Shown here: one piece after another, positions 1 through 8,897 of the stretch
Layout: the number at the start of each line of letters is the position of its first letter
How positions within the stretch are numbered: position 1 is the first letter of the stretch
Assembly (NCBI GenBank): GCA_963815495.1
Contig: CAWFGW010000031.1
Span: 124,001-188,000, forward strand
DNA from: CAWFGW01 sp963815495
Lineage (GTDB): Bacteria > Bacteroidota > Bacteroidia > Cytophagales > JAAEPT01
Reading direction: 5' to 3'
Length of the DNA stretch: 64,000 nt
Program-made: the position numbers and the translations under genes
Notes under the pieces: model-generated
Seen by the model: the letters and a program-made list of their open reading frames with translations, nothing else
What the model was told of the DNA's origin: nothing
Database searches by the model: none

Positions 1-137
1 AAATCGCCACCTTTAAGAGCAATAATTTCACAACGATAATCGGTATATTTAGAAATCCAAGACATTAAATACAGCAACACCATTGGTGCCCCTGTTCTAC
101 TTGCATCATGTGATATAAATAAGATTTTTTTTGACAT
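1..137 (-). CDS. Glycosyltransferase, GT4-like, N-terminus only (partial)
   Basis: Only the first 45 codons are present; the gene continues past the left edge. Translation from the ATG at 137 reads MSKKILFISHDASRTGAP, then a hydrophobic helix. A beta strand followed by HD-SRTGAP is the usual start of GT-B retaining glycosyltransferases (GT4 family), which build surface glycans on the cytoplasmic face of the membrane. It follows the GT2 gene of the polysaccharide cluster after a 144-bp gap, the widest gap at this end of the cluster, so it may have its own promoter. No convincing promoter was found there. The family call rests on a short N-terminus and is tentative. Confidence 0.65.
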   Translation of the reverse strand, partial: MSKKILFISHDASRTGAPMVLLYLMSWISKYTDYRCEIIALKGGD

Positions 138-281
138 TTGCTCAAACTATTAAATTCAACTTAACAAAGAGAAAAACACAGATTTGAAAACAATTTTTTA
201 CCTCTATAAGATTATTGTATTGCTTTAACTCCCAATGTTTAACAGTGATCTTTATAGACTAAAGATTATTCAAATAAATTA

Positions 282-1043
282 TTAACTCAGCATTTTGGAC
301 ACCACTTTCAAACATATTTTTTTGAATAAATTCCTTCTTGGCGTTTTATGGTAGGCAAAAGAAATTTTTTCTTTTAATCCTCGTTCTGCAACTACTTTTC
401 TCACTAACTCCCTCCTGTTTTCATAGAAAGCATCTTTTCTTTGATTACTCACACCTAACACTGAAAAGTATGAGATAATTAAAGGAATATACTGTGTATG
501 AATTTGGGTATTAAAAAAACATCGTAGATTAAATTCCCAATCGGCAAATATCGGATACTCTAAACTATACAAACCTACTTTTTCAAAAACTGTGGCACGA
601 TAAAAAATGGCTTGATGATTAATGTTTCTTTCATCAAAATCATATTTTGAAAATTTCTTATGAAAATGTGACATTCGGTACATTTCTTTGAATATCACAT
701 CACCGTAGATAATATCGTTATGTTTTAGTTCTTTCTGATGCGTAGAATTTAAAAGAGAAAGCACTTTTTCACCAAAAAAAACATCATCCGCACCAAGAAA
801 AATAATCCAGTCACCTGTTGCCATTAACACTCCTTTGTTCATGGCATCATATATCCCTTTATCTGGTTCTGAAACCCATTTTAGGTGTGGGTATTTTTTT
901 AGTATTGTAACTGTTTCATCGGTACTACCGCCATCTATTACAAGATGCTCTATATTTTTATAATCTTGATTTTTTACCGAGAGTATTACCTCCTCGATAA
1001 ACTTAGCAGAATTATACGATGGTGTGATAACTGAAACCTTCAT
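282..1043 (-). CDS. Family 2 glycosyltransferase (WcaA-like)
   Basis: This is a 253-residue inverting GT-A glycosyltransferase, expected to transfer a sugar from a nucleotide donor to a lipid-linked glycan in the cytoplasm. The N-terminus MKVSVITPSYN is the classic GT2 start. VIDGGSTDET lies at residues 36-45 and the metal/nucleotide motif is GADD at 84-87, a variant of DXD. No membrane segments are evident. The ATG at 1043 is preferred over a TTG one codon upstream; it lies 7 bp after the stop of the aldolase fusion gene, so the two are probably co-transcribed. Donor and acceptor cannot be read from the sequence. Confidence 0.9.
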   Translation of the reverse strand: MKVSVITPSYNSAKFIEEVILSVKNQDYKNIEHLVIDGGSTDETVTILKKYPHLKWVSEPDKGIYDAMNKGVLMATGDWIIFLGADDVFFGEKVLSLLNSTHQKELKHNDIIYGDVIFKEMYRMSHFHKKFSKYDFDERNINHQAIFYRATVFEKVGLYSLEYPIFADWEFNLRCFFNTQIHTQYIPLIISYFSVLGVSNQRKDAFYENRRELVRKVVAERGLKEKISFAYHKTPRRNLFKKICLKVVSKMLS

Positions 1044-1050
1044 CAAGTCA

Positions 1051-3387
1051 TCATTTAGCTAAAAACGCTTCGACTTTTTTCACATCTTCTGGTACATCAA
1101 CTGCAATTGAATCACACGTTGTTGCTACCATTTTCACTTTATAACCTAAATCTAAATAGCGAAGAATTTCTATGTCTTCGTATTTCTCATTACGTGTTTT
1201 TTTATTAGCCGCAAAAACTTCCAAGGCTTGACGTGTAAATCCGTACACACAGACTTGCTTGTTATATATCGGCTGATCTGTTCCTTTTGCATAAGGAACC
1301 GGCAACCGTGACATATACATTAATTCTTCCTGTTGATTGATAATCACTTTAATGCTATTAGCAGAAGCAGGTTCGTCACTAGCATCCACTTTTTTATACA
1401 AATTATATGCAATGTAGTCGTCTCCGTGCTCTCTATAAGACTCCACAATGGCATCAATAGTTTGGGGGTCAATGACAGGTTCATCGCCTTGGATATTAAC
1501 ATACAGATCAAACTTATTAGACTTTGCTACTTCACTCACCCGATCCGTTCCTGTTAAACAATCTGTAGAAGTCATTACAACGTCCATACCTTCGCTTATG
1601 CAATAATCGACTATTTGTTGGTCGTCTGTAGCAACAACTAACTTGTTTAATTGCTTTGATTTTTTTGCTTGATCGTAAGTCCTTTTAATCATTGGTACAC
1701 CATTGATCAACGCCAGTGGTTTGCCTTCAAAACGCGATGATTTAAACCTAGCTGGTATCACACCACAAATTTTCAAAGGCATTTCTCTCATGAAAATAGA
1801 TGGTGTAAGAAAACTGATATCCAATTTTTCTGAAAATTTATTGAGCGCATCGCTGATAAATGAATTTTCTTTCAACATCAACTCCTTATCAAATACAGCG
1901 GCAGACAAGTCATAACTATATGTTTGCTCCGACTTTACATCGTAGCCATCTAAACCAGCTAACTGTACTTTTTCAGCCGCCAACTTAGATAAATAATTCA
2001 GAACCAGGATGCATACATTTCGTGACTCACTTACTTTTTCATCATATAAGTCACTAAAGTTTAAGACTGCCACGCCTTGATGAGCAGTATTTAGTTCAAT
2101 GTTTGAAGAAACTACTAATTTTTGGGTTTCAATTGCTACTTCAAACTCTTTGTACCTTTTTTGATTAGAAAAAAAGTAATAATCACATACTATTTCATTT
2201 GGTATATGATTTAAAGCAATAGTTACTAGGTCGGGAGACTCTTTCTGCTCCTGTACTATTTTACTTAGGTTTTTATTAACACTAGCCCCTGAACCAATCA
2301 GTAAAAAATGCTTTTTATTTGCTAGCTCTTGATCAAGCTTTTTATTTGGTTCGCTTTTGTTTTTAGACAAGAATTCCAAAACATATTTTTGCAATTCCTC
2401 ACGACTAAATTTGTTACGTACATCATCAGGAAGAGCTCCTAATATTTTTCGTATGTCTACAATAGTTAAGTTTTTCTTTTGCAACAAATAGGTGGCACTA
2501 CTTGGATGGCAATTAAGTGTTGCTGATAAATAGTGTTCTATAGAATACCCCCAAAAATTGGTCTGATGCAACTTATGTAAATATGCATCCATTGTTTCCA
2601 ATAATGGTTCAACAGAATAGCCTACTTCATACTGATCATTCATATAATCAGCAACCAATTCTGTATTCAAGTTACCAGCCCCACGGCCCATTCCAAAGAT
2701 GGAGGAATCTAAAAAAATATCACGTTTTATTTCTGATTGAAGGAATGCAATCGCATTCGTAAATGCTAGTTGTAAATTATTGTGCGAGTGATACCCGAGT
2801 TTAATTCCTTCACGCATGTTATTGTTAAACAAATAAAGCAAGCGCTTAAAAGTTTCGGTTTTCATGTTTCCGAAGCTATCAACTATGTACATCGCTTTAC
2901 AATCTATCCCGTTAAAAAGCTCAATCATATCAAGCAATTCTCTATCGGTATAAAGTTGAGTTACCATTGGCTGCACAAACACATTGTATCCTTTAGCAAT
3001 CAATATTTTTATGTCCTCAAAAGCAGCTTGTACTTCTTTTCTGTGAAAGGTTACACGAATTGTGTTGACATAGTTGTCCTTGGTGTTTTCAGGGAATGAA
3101 GCAATATCATACTCCCCCCTGTTAAGCATAATACAGAGTTCAGGTCGGAAAGAATTAGTGTTATCAAAAACTTCTTTAACAAGACTATTAACCTCTTCAA
3201 AACTGTTGAAATAGGTTGATTCTACACCTTTAAAAAGTCGGTCACTAATATAACCACACTCAATAAAATCTATTCGGGCATCAACAAGTGCTTTCAATAT
3301 AGATTTCGTCATTTTATAGCTAAACCCCCAGTTGTTGATGTAGCCACCATCTCTTAAAGTACAGTCAAGTATATTTTTTTTATGCAT
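1051..3387 (-). CDS. Three-part fusion: DRE-TIM aldolase, unknown middle domain, KdsB-like CMP-sugar synthetase
   Basis: This 778-residue protein has three parts. Residues 1-300 resemble 4-hydroxy-2-oxovalerate aldolase/HMG-CoA lyase TIM barrels: TLRDGGY at 10-16 and the metal-binding GYHSHNN at 198-204, followed by a GMGRGAGN loop at 232-239. Residues 355-530 begin with a Rossmann-like LLIGSGASVN and have no function I recognise. Residues 538-778 closely follow 3-deoxy-manno-octulosonate cytidylyltransferase: IPARFKSSRFEGKPL, VVATDD, TGTDRVSEVA and NIQGDEP. The family knowledge suggests aldol formation or cleavage of a 2-oxo acid plus CMP activation of an ulosonic acid. Joining them in one chain is an inference about channelling. 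It sits 6 bp after the GT-B transferase gene, in a cluster that also has kdsA and kdsD, so the C-terminal part may supply CMP-KDO or a related sugar. Confidence 0.85.
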   Translation of the reverse strand: MHKKNILDCTLRDGGYINNWGFSYKMTKSILKALVDARIDFIECGYISDRLFKGVESTYFNSFEEVNSLVKEVFDNTNSFRPELCIMLNRGEYDIASFPENTKDNYVNTIRVTFHRKEVQAAFEDIKILIAKGYNVFVQPMVTQLYTDRELLDMIELFNGIDCKAMYIVDSFGNMKTETFKRLLYLFNNNMREGIKLGYHSHNNLQLAFTNAIAFLQSEIKRDIFLDSSIFGMGRGAGNLNTELVADYMNDQYEVGYSVEPLLETMDAYLHKLHQTNFWGYSIEHYLSATLNCHPSSATYLLQKKNLTIVDIRKILGALPDDVRNKFSREELQKYVLEFLSKNKSEPNKKLDQELANKKHFLLIGSGASVNKNLSKIVQEQKESPDLVTIALNHIPNEIVCDYYFFSNQKRYKEFEVAIETQKLVVSSNIELNTAHQGVAVLNFSDLYDEKVSESRNVCILVLNYLSKLAAEKVQLAGLDGYDVKSEQTYSYDLSAAVFDKELMLKENSFISDALNKFSEKLDISFLTPSIFMREMPLKICGVIPARFKSSRFEGKPLALINGVPMIKRTYDQAKKSKQLNKLVVATDDQQIVDYCISEGMDVVMTSTDCLTGTDRVSEVAKSNKFDLYVNIQGDEPVIDPQTIDAIVESYREHGDDYIAYNLYKKVDASDEPASANSIKVIINQQEELMYMSRLPVPYAKGTDQPIYNKQVCVYGFTRQALEVFAANKKTRNEKYEDIEILRYLDLGYKVKMVATTCDSIAVDVPEDVKKVEAFLAK

Positions 3388-3393
3388 AGTCTA

Positions 3394-4587
3394 TTATTTG
3401 CTTTTTTCAATTTCATTGAAAAAATATTTGTATTCTTTTTTTGATGCCTCCCCCACATATGCTAAATAGTATTCACTTTCTTTTTTAAAGTCAAATACTA
3501 AAGAACGCAGATGAGTCAAGTCATGAACAGTTTCAAAAATAAGTTTTTCACTGATTAAATTCGATGGTACGTCACTTTTAAATTTATAAATAGGCATTCC
3601 CATAGCCATCATTTCAAAAATCATAGTGCTTGTATGACCTATTGCAAAACTTGATTGAATATAATCCACATCGGGCAGAATAAGTTCTTTATTTATGATA
3701 TAATTATTGATATCATCTTTTGGATGGGTTCTTATATGTACTTTAACTCCTGTCTTTTCAGCAAATTCAAAAGCTATATTGAGCACTTGTTGATTATATT
3801 CATGAAATAATTTTTGATCCATTAAGACAGTCAGAAACTCATCTCGAACAGCTAAGACCTGAGGATACTCTGTTGGGTTGCCACACAACACCACATTACA
3901 ATTGGGATGATATTTTTTTATTAACGTTTGAGTCTCTTCTCCCCAAGCTAAAAAATAATCAGAGACTACATTCTTGTAGTTCACTACATTTAAATTTGGA
4001 TTGTTAGTATAGTCGACATACAAACCATGTTGTAGTGTTATGGTCGTTTTTTTGTTTTTAAAGTACTGCACTAAAAAATTATCCATTCGCTGCATATCAG
4101 CAAATACAACTAAATGCTTGAAGTTAATTTTAGCAATTTTTTCAACTTCAATGAATAGCGCTACTAAGTAAAAATAAAGAGTAATCGTCTTTGACCATGC
4201 TTGTTGTTCTTTAATTCGGAATAGAAGTGGTAAAAATTTTATTACATGAAAAATTGCTTTACAGCATTTCAAAAATTTAGGTGTTTTATTTACGTTGAGT
4301 GAACCGGCTAAATACTTCCCTCTAGCAGAAAAGTTAAGTTCACAGACGGTGTGTTCACAGCTTTCCTTTATACTATTCCATATCCCGTCATAAGAAGGTC
4401 TATCTAATGATTTGACAAATAAAAAATCAAAGTTATCAGCTAGTTGATAGCTATTCTCATGAGAATAGACTTTTTTAAGTCCCTTATAAATAACTTTAAA
4501 GATTCCTTCTGGAGGTTTATTATTGGTAGAAAAATCTACATAGTCTAATTCTAAAACTTTATGTATATCCAACCCATTTTTAGTCAT
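3394..4587 (-). CDS. Putative GT-B capsule-type transferase (CDP-glycerol/polysialyltransferase-like)
   Basis: This 397-residue cytoplasmic protein probably adds a sugar or polyol phosphate to a surface glycan. Visible motifs are TLQHGLYVDY in the middle, HIRTHPKDD in the second half and AIGHTSTMIFEMMAMG near the C-terminus. The HP-KD and GH-ST-E pattern is typical of GT-B enzymes related to CDP-glycerol glycerophosphotransferases, KpsS/LipB and polysialyltransferases. The N-terminal third is not recognised. Its ATG overlaps the stop of the WbsX-like gene upstream by 8 bp, suggesting translational coupling. The exact family and substrate are uncertain. Confidence 0.65.
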   Translation of the reverse strand: MTKNGLDIHKVLELDYVDFSTNNKPPEGIFKVIYKGLKKVYSHENSYQLADNFDFLFVKSLDRPSYDGIWNSIKESCEHTVCELNFSARGKYLAGSLNVNKTPKFLKCCKAIFHVIKFLPLLFRIKEQQAWSKTITLYFYLVALFIEVEKIAKINFKHLVVFADMQRMDNFLVQYFKNKKTTITLQHGLYVDYTNNPNLNVVNYKNVVSDYFLAWGEETQTLIKKYHPNCNVVLCGNPTEYPQVLAVRDEFLTVLMDQKLFHEYNQQVLNIAFEFAEKTGVKVHIRTHPKDDINNYIINKELILPDVDYIQSSFAIGHTSTMIFEMMAMGMPIYKFKSDVPSNLISEKLIFETVHDLTHLRSLVFDFKKESEYYLAYVGEASKKEYKYFFNEIEKSK

Positions 4588-5647
4588 CAGTACTTAAAAT
4601 CTCTTCCTTTAATTTTTCTAACATAGCCATTCCATACTCCCTGTCTGGCTCTAAATAATTACCTTCTGCCCATTCATTCCAGGCTCTAAGAAAAACAATA
4701 TTTTCTTGCTCTGACCGATGTTTTACAGCTTCTAAAACTTCGTTAACATGTTTTTTAAATATATCAGGATGATTTTCATAAAAAATGATGGCTTCTTTAT
4801 TTAAACGAGGAGTAGTATCCCAATTAGGAATGATTACAGGGTATTCTCCCTCCCCATAGCCACCTGGCTTTAATAGATGTTTTATAACATCCTTATATTT
4901 TACTTTTTTAAGCCTTTTTTCTCCCCTAAGCTTTTCCGATAAACTCAATTTTTCCCAGACATTTTTTCCTAAGTGCCGTTGTCCAGAATATAATGTACCA
5001 TCTATACCCAACTCTTTCCAGTTGTCAGAAGGTGTATCACCTAATATGTATAATCCATTTAACCCATTTTCCAGCGCTAAGTTTCTCCAATAGTCTAAGT
5101 ATTGTTTAGCATCAGGAATTTCTTGAGGTCGGTAAATCACTAGAATAGGTTTTCCATCAAACTGAATATAACGACTATCTTTAAAGGCCTTTAACAGGAA
5201 CTGAAAGTGCTCATAGGCGTCCTCTTTGCCAGGATATGTTTGGTCGGCTAAACTCCGATCTTCTTCGCCCATAAAACCTTTACCTTTCCAATCGTGGTTA
5301 GCCCAGCCTAAACAAAAAGGGAAATCTGGTTTACCAGATTCTAACACTTCATTAAAGGGCTTTTCTAATAATCTTTTTCCATTTCCTAGCCAATAGTGCC
5401 AATAACAAAAGCCTTCAATTCCGTGCTCCTGAGCCATTCTTGCTTGCGCCTCGCGTGTCTCTGGAATACGTAAATCATAAAAACCTAACTCCCCAGGTAA
5501 TTTGGGTTGCACATGATTTTTAAAAAGAGGTTGGGCTTTTGTAACATTTGTCCATTCTGTGAACCCCTTGCCCCACCATTGATCATTTTCTGGTATTGGG
5601 TGAAACTGTGGTAAATAAAAGGCTATTACTCTGGCTTTTTTCTTCAT
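4580..5647 (-). CDS. WbsX-like / GH99-like glycan biosynthesis protein
   Basis: This 355-residue protein matches the WbsX family (GH99-like fold) common in O-antigen and capsule loci. The N-terminus RVIAFYLPQFHPIPENDQWW and the following GKGFTEWTNV are family hallmarks. GFCYWHYWLGNGKRLLEKP and CLGWANHDW follow, and WNEWAEGNYLEPD lies near the C-terminus. The biochemical role is not settled: it is usually annotated as a glycosyltransferase but resembles endo-mannosidases. The ATG at 5647 shares its A with the stop codon of the HAD gene (TGATG), a strong coupling signal, and is preferred over the in-frame TTG one codon earlier. Confidence 0.85.
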   Translation of the reverse strand: MKKKARVIAFYLPQFHPIPENDQWWGKGFTEWTNVTKAQPLFKNHVQPKLPGELGFYDLRIPETREAQARMAQEHGIEGFCYWHYWLGNGKRLLEKPFNEVLESGKPDFPFCLGWANHDWKGKGFMGEEDRSLADQTYPGKEDAYEHFQFLLKAFKDSRYIQFDGKPILVIYRPQEIPDAKQYLDYWRNLALENGLNGLYILGDTPSDNWKELGIDGTLYSGQRHLGKNVWEKLSLSEKLRGEKRLKKVKYKDVIKHLLKPGGYGEGEYPVIIPNWDTTPRLNKEAIIFYENHPDIFKKHVNEVLEAVKHRSEQENIVFLRAWNEWAEGNYLEPDREYGMAMLEKLKEEILSTDD

Positions 5648-6270
5648 CAATAGTTAAAGGTTTTGAAAGTATCAATATAGTTCCCCAAACTTGTTAATTT
5701 TCTGTTATTATACCCATAAAAGGCTATATTATTTTCTACAGCGGCTTCGTAATCATTTATTGAGTCACCGATTAAAATAGTCTCATTCAAGGAGTAATTA
5801 TATTCTTTAAGAATATTTTCAACTAAAATTATTTTTGGAGTCGGAGAACCATTTATATCCTTAAAATATTTTGATAGACCTAGCTTTTCACACAATACAT
5901 TTAGCTCTTTCCCATCTGAGCCTGAAACAATATGAAAATTATAGTTGGTGTGATTTTCTTTAATAAAATCGACTGAATCATGAATAATTAACTCAGGATT
6001 AACCAATTTTTTTAACATGACCTCAGAAAATTGGGTGGCCAACTTATTAACTTTTTCATCGGAAATAGTTTTGCCTAGTAGCTCATTATAGAAATATCTG
6101 ATTTTAACATAGCGCGAAAGCCCACCATTTTGATGGTGAAACGCCATCAATTTCTCCACAAGTTCTAAGGGATGGTTGTTGAATATTGCGTAGAAACCTT
6201 CGTCCCTAATTTTCATTGAATCAAGAATAACTCCGTCAAAGTCCCAGAGAATTGTCTTTTTTTTATTCAT
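5647..6270 (-). CDS. HAD-family phosphatase (phosphoglycolate phosphatase-like)
   Basis: This 207-residue HAD hydrolase is expected to remove phosphate from a small cytoplasmic metabolite. Motif I is WDFDGVILDSM near the N-terminus, with both aspartates present. The motif II-like serine is in HIVSGSDG, the lysine is in SPTPKI, and motif IV is LIGDSINDYEAA. The cap is alpha-helical, as in the PGP/beta-PGM group. In this cluster it might dephosphorylate a KDO-8-phosphate or nonulosonic-acid-9-phosphate intermediate, since no kdsC is visible, but it does not look like the cap-less KdsC type. The ATG at 6270 overlaps the sulfotransferase stop by 8 bp. Confidence 0.85.
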   Translation of the reverse strand: MNKKKTILWDFDGVILDSMKIRDEGFYAIFNNHPLELVEKLMAFHHQNGGLSRYVKIRYFYNELLGKTISDEKVNKLATQFSEVMLKKLVNPELIIHDSVDFIKENHTNYNFHIVSGSDGKELNVLCEKLGLSKYFKDINGSPTPKIILVENILKEYNYSLNETILIGDSINDYEAAVENNIAFYGYNNRKLTSLGNYIDTFKTFNY

Positions 6271-7027
6271 CAAAGTTTATTGAGTGTTTTTTAAGTTTTT
6301 GTTCTAAAGCATCTACGCCTTTAATTTTTGCATAAAGTTGTCTTTTCAACTCAATTTTTAACGTTTCTGATTGCATATCACGATTGTCATATACCGTGTC
6401 TATTGACACATAATTTAATCCCAATTGAAAACGATTTTCAATTAAATCAAACAACCTTTTATCATGAGTAAGTACTGAACTTATGGATACTAAAATGGTA
6501 TCTTCTTTATTTTTTTGAACGTATTCTAAAACGGACTTATTATAGGCAATCCATGTAGCTAATGCATTTCTAAAACCAATCTTGAAAACTTTTTTTTCTG
6601 CTTTATTGGACCTTCTAATCAAAGAATCTACAACTTCTAAACATGGACGCCAGAGTATTAATGTTTTCATTGTTGGAGCTTGTCGCTTCCAATCATTTAA
6701 AAACAATGTTGTTCTAGGATCTTTCCAGCCCCATGTACCAATAATGCCTGCTCTGTCTTCAATAATTCCCTTAGCTTTTTTTATTTGTTGATCGTCAAAG
6801 GTAAAGTTATGTTTGCCGTTAACAATCCAACCTTTTGATTTCCCAACTCTTTCTTTTATTATTTCAGCCTGAAATGCTAGAAACTCAGTATCTTCAAAAT
6901 GACCTTTGACATTACCTGTATCCGCTGACAAATTATTTTTTAAGATTAGGCCACATTGCTCTAACCATGATGCCGTAAGAGAGGTGCCCGAACGATGCAT
7001 GCCTGCAATTGTTAGTATCTTCTCCAT
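6263..7027 (-). CDS. Sulfotransferase family protein
   Basis: This 254-residue cytoplasmic enzyme probably moves sulfate from PAPS to a sugar. The N-terminal IAGMHRSGTSLTA is the 5'-phosphosulfate-binding loop of the sulfotransferase fold, and TWGWKDPRTTLFLNDW and LILWRPCLEVVDSLIRR contain the expected conserved arginine/serine region for the 3'-phosphate. No membrane segment is evident. It lies 1 bp from the LIC12162-like gene and overlaps the HAD gene, so it belongs to the polysaccharide operon. It suggests that the exported glycan is sulfated, as in many marine bacteria. The acceptor is unknown. Confidence 0.85.
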   Translation of the reverse strand: MEKILTIAGMHRSGTSLTASWLEQCGLILKNNLSADTGNVKGHFEDTEFLAFQAEIIKERVGKSKGWIVNGKHNFTFDDQQIKKAKGIIEDRAGIIGTWGWKDPRTTLFLNDWKRQAPTMKTLILWRPCLEVVDSLIRRSNKAEKKVFKIGFRNALATWIAYNKSVLEYVQKNKEDTILVSISSVLTHDKRLFDLIENRFQLGLNYVSIDTVYDNRDMQSETLKIELKRQLYAKIKGVDALEQKLKKHSINFDE

Positions 7028-7028
7028 C

Positions 7029-8894
7029 TCAATTCACCATTTTTTTATAGAAATTAATAGCGTCTTCTGGTCTCCCTATATTATTATTAAGAAAGTTGCT
7101 ACGTGCTTTCTGTACTTCAGATGAGTTCCACCATTCTGCAACATTCATCAGGTTTTTCTCCAAAAAATTCGCAGCTGACTTAGCATCAACTTGAAAAATA
7201 CCAACTCGAATTAATTCATCATAGATGTCTTTATATTCTTCTTTTAAAGTATATGTATTGGGTGGTCGCAATATTATCATTGGTTTATTTGCTATTAAGA
7301 CTTCTAAAAAACTCTTCGAAATGTAATCAAGTATAATTAATTCATACTCATCATATAAATCAAGTGCTTTAATTGAAAAATCGTCCACTATTTTCAAATC
7401 TTTTAAATGACTTTTCAGCAGGATATCCTTGTCATAAGTCAAAATAGGAATAGCATAATTTTTAGGATATGGTCTAAATGACATATTCATTTTGATAGAC
7501 TCTGATAATGATTCAAAAAAAAGCTTAACAAAAGGAAAATGCTTAGAAAAAAAATTATCTCCACACAAACTATATAAAGAGGAATACAGGGGCAATTTTG
7601 CTTGATATGGTCCAGATACATATAAAAATTTGGACTTAGACTTCTTCTTAGTATGTTCTTGAAGTTTTTCAAACGGAAAAGTTAATGAAGCTCCTTTAAC
7701 TATTTTAACATCAACATTATCACTCCAACCAATTGTATAATATAAATCGGAATGTGATTTAATGAAATCAGAAAAATCTCCTACATAGGGATGGGAAATC
7801 ACATTGTGTTCGTTGTTCACATGAAGCACGCCTTTCTGTTGAAGTAAAGCTACTATATACGATTGATATCCATTACTGATCCATGCCTCAGCTATTACAT
7901 GTGATAGTTTAGGTAATTTCTCTACTATTCTACAACTAGAATTATTAAATTCTTTAAAATCTTCTACCAAGTATTTAGGAAAAGTATCTTTTAGGGAACT
8001 AAATAAAAAATTATCAAATGTTAAATCCGAATTGAGGGGTTGTGATAATCTATCGCGAAAAACATAATTCACTTCCTTTGATTTAGCATAATCTATTGAT
8101 GAAAAATCTAATTTAAAAAACCGATCACCTAATTTATGCATATACTTGTTTTGAAAATAGGTTCCCAACACACAGACATAAGCAGGTCTCATTATTATTC
8201 TTTTCAAAAAAGACTTAATATTAATTAAATCTTGCTTTTTGCTAGAACTAAAAGGGAGTTTTAAGCATAACTTAATATGTTTTTTTATGCTTTTATAACT
8301 AACAATTATATTTTCATTCAAGTTATTTCCTGATAAAGAAACACCTTTTCTCTTTGCTAGAGCTGGTCGATCAAGTTCATATTCGTTGGATATTTCTATT
8401 CCTTTAAACTCACAATAAAGCCTAAAAAGTATTTCATTTCCGTATAAACTATTCAGAAAAACATCCCGTTGTTCTTCAAAATCTTCGGGTATAATAAATC
8501 CTTTTCTTTTTAAAACTCCAAAATCATATTTCTCTGTAGAAAAGTTATTTTCACATAACTTATAAAAATCATAAACTTCTGTAACGTATCGTAAAAAATT
8601 TACAGACAGAACTTTACTCCAAAAATCATATGAATAATTCAAATCATGAATTTCATTCAACCTATTTGCCAATTCTTTTACTATAACAATATATTTTTTT
8701 TGGACACTATCAGACAATTCTTGTAAAGATTCATCTGTATCAAAGCTTGGCATTATACTATCAATAGCTACATTGGAGATGCCTTGAGTCGCTGCTAGAT
8801 GTGAAATATATTTTGTAATGCATACTACTTTTTTTTTACCTGTCCATAAAGAAGGGGAAAAAGAAAGTGCAAAATAATTTTTAATTATTGTCAT
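7029..8894 (-). CDS. LIC12162-like surface-glycan transferase
   Basis: This 621-residue protein resembles the LIC12162 family of putative transferases found in polysaccharide loci. The C-terminal half looks GT-B-like: VIAEAWISNGYQS, VNNEHNVISHPY, KFLYVSGPYQAKLP, MSFRPYPKNY and LDYISKSFLEVLIANKPMII, the last being the nucleotide-sugar-binding end. The N-terminal 250 residues are lysine- and tyrosine-rich and poorly recognisable. It is noticeably more AT-rich than its neighbours, consistent with lateral movement. It sits 3 bp after the CMP-sugar synthetase gene, so it may use the CMP-activated sugar made there; this is inference. No enzyme activity is known to me for this family. Confidence 0.6.
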   Translation of the reverse strand: MTIIKNYFALSFSPSLWTGKKKVVCITKYISHLAATQGISNVAIDSIMPSFDTDESLQELSDSVQKKYIVIVKELANRLNEIHDLNYSYDFWSKVLSVNFLRYVTEVYDFYKLCENNFSTEKYDFGVLKRKGFIIPEDFEEQRDVFLNSLYGNEILFRLYCEFKGIEISNEYELDRPALAKRKGVSLSGNNLNENIIVSYKSIKKHIKLCLKLPFSSSKKQDLINIKSFLKRIIMRPAYVCVLGTYFQNKYMHKLGDRFFKLDFSSIDYAKSKEVNYVFRDRLSQPLNSDLTFDNFLFSSLKDTFPKYLVEDFKEFNNSSCRIVEKLPKLSHVIAEAWISNGYQSYIVALLQQKGVLHVNNEHNVISHPYVGDFSDFIKSHSDLYYTIGWSDNVDVKIVKGASLTFPFEKLQEHTKKKSKSKFLYVSGPYQAKLPLYSSLYSLCGDNFFSKHFPFVKLFFESLSESIKMNMSFRPYPKNYAIPILTYDKDILLKSHLKDLKIVDDFSIKALDLYDEYELIILDYISKSFLEVLIANKPMIILRPPNTYTLKEEYKDIYDELIRVGIFQVDAKSAANFLEKNLMNVAEWWNSSEVQKARSNFLNNNIGRPEDAINFYKKMVN

Positions 8895-8897
8895 TTA

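Noticed and set aside
1333..3099. Plus-strand open frames inside the aldolase fusion gene
   Set aside because: Antisense shadows of a conserved coding region, with no recognisable family.
5647..6270. KdsC (KDO-8-P phosphatase)
   Set aside because: The protein has a helical cap like phosphoglycolate phosphatases, unlike the cap-less KdsC type; it was left as a general HAD phosphatase.
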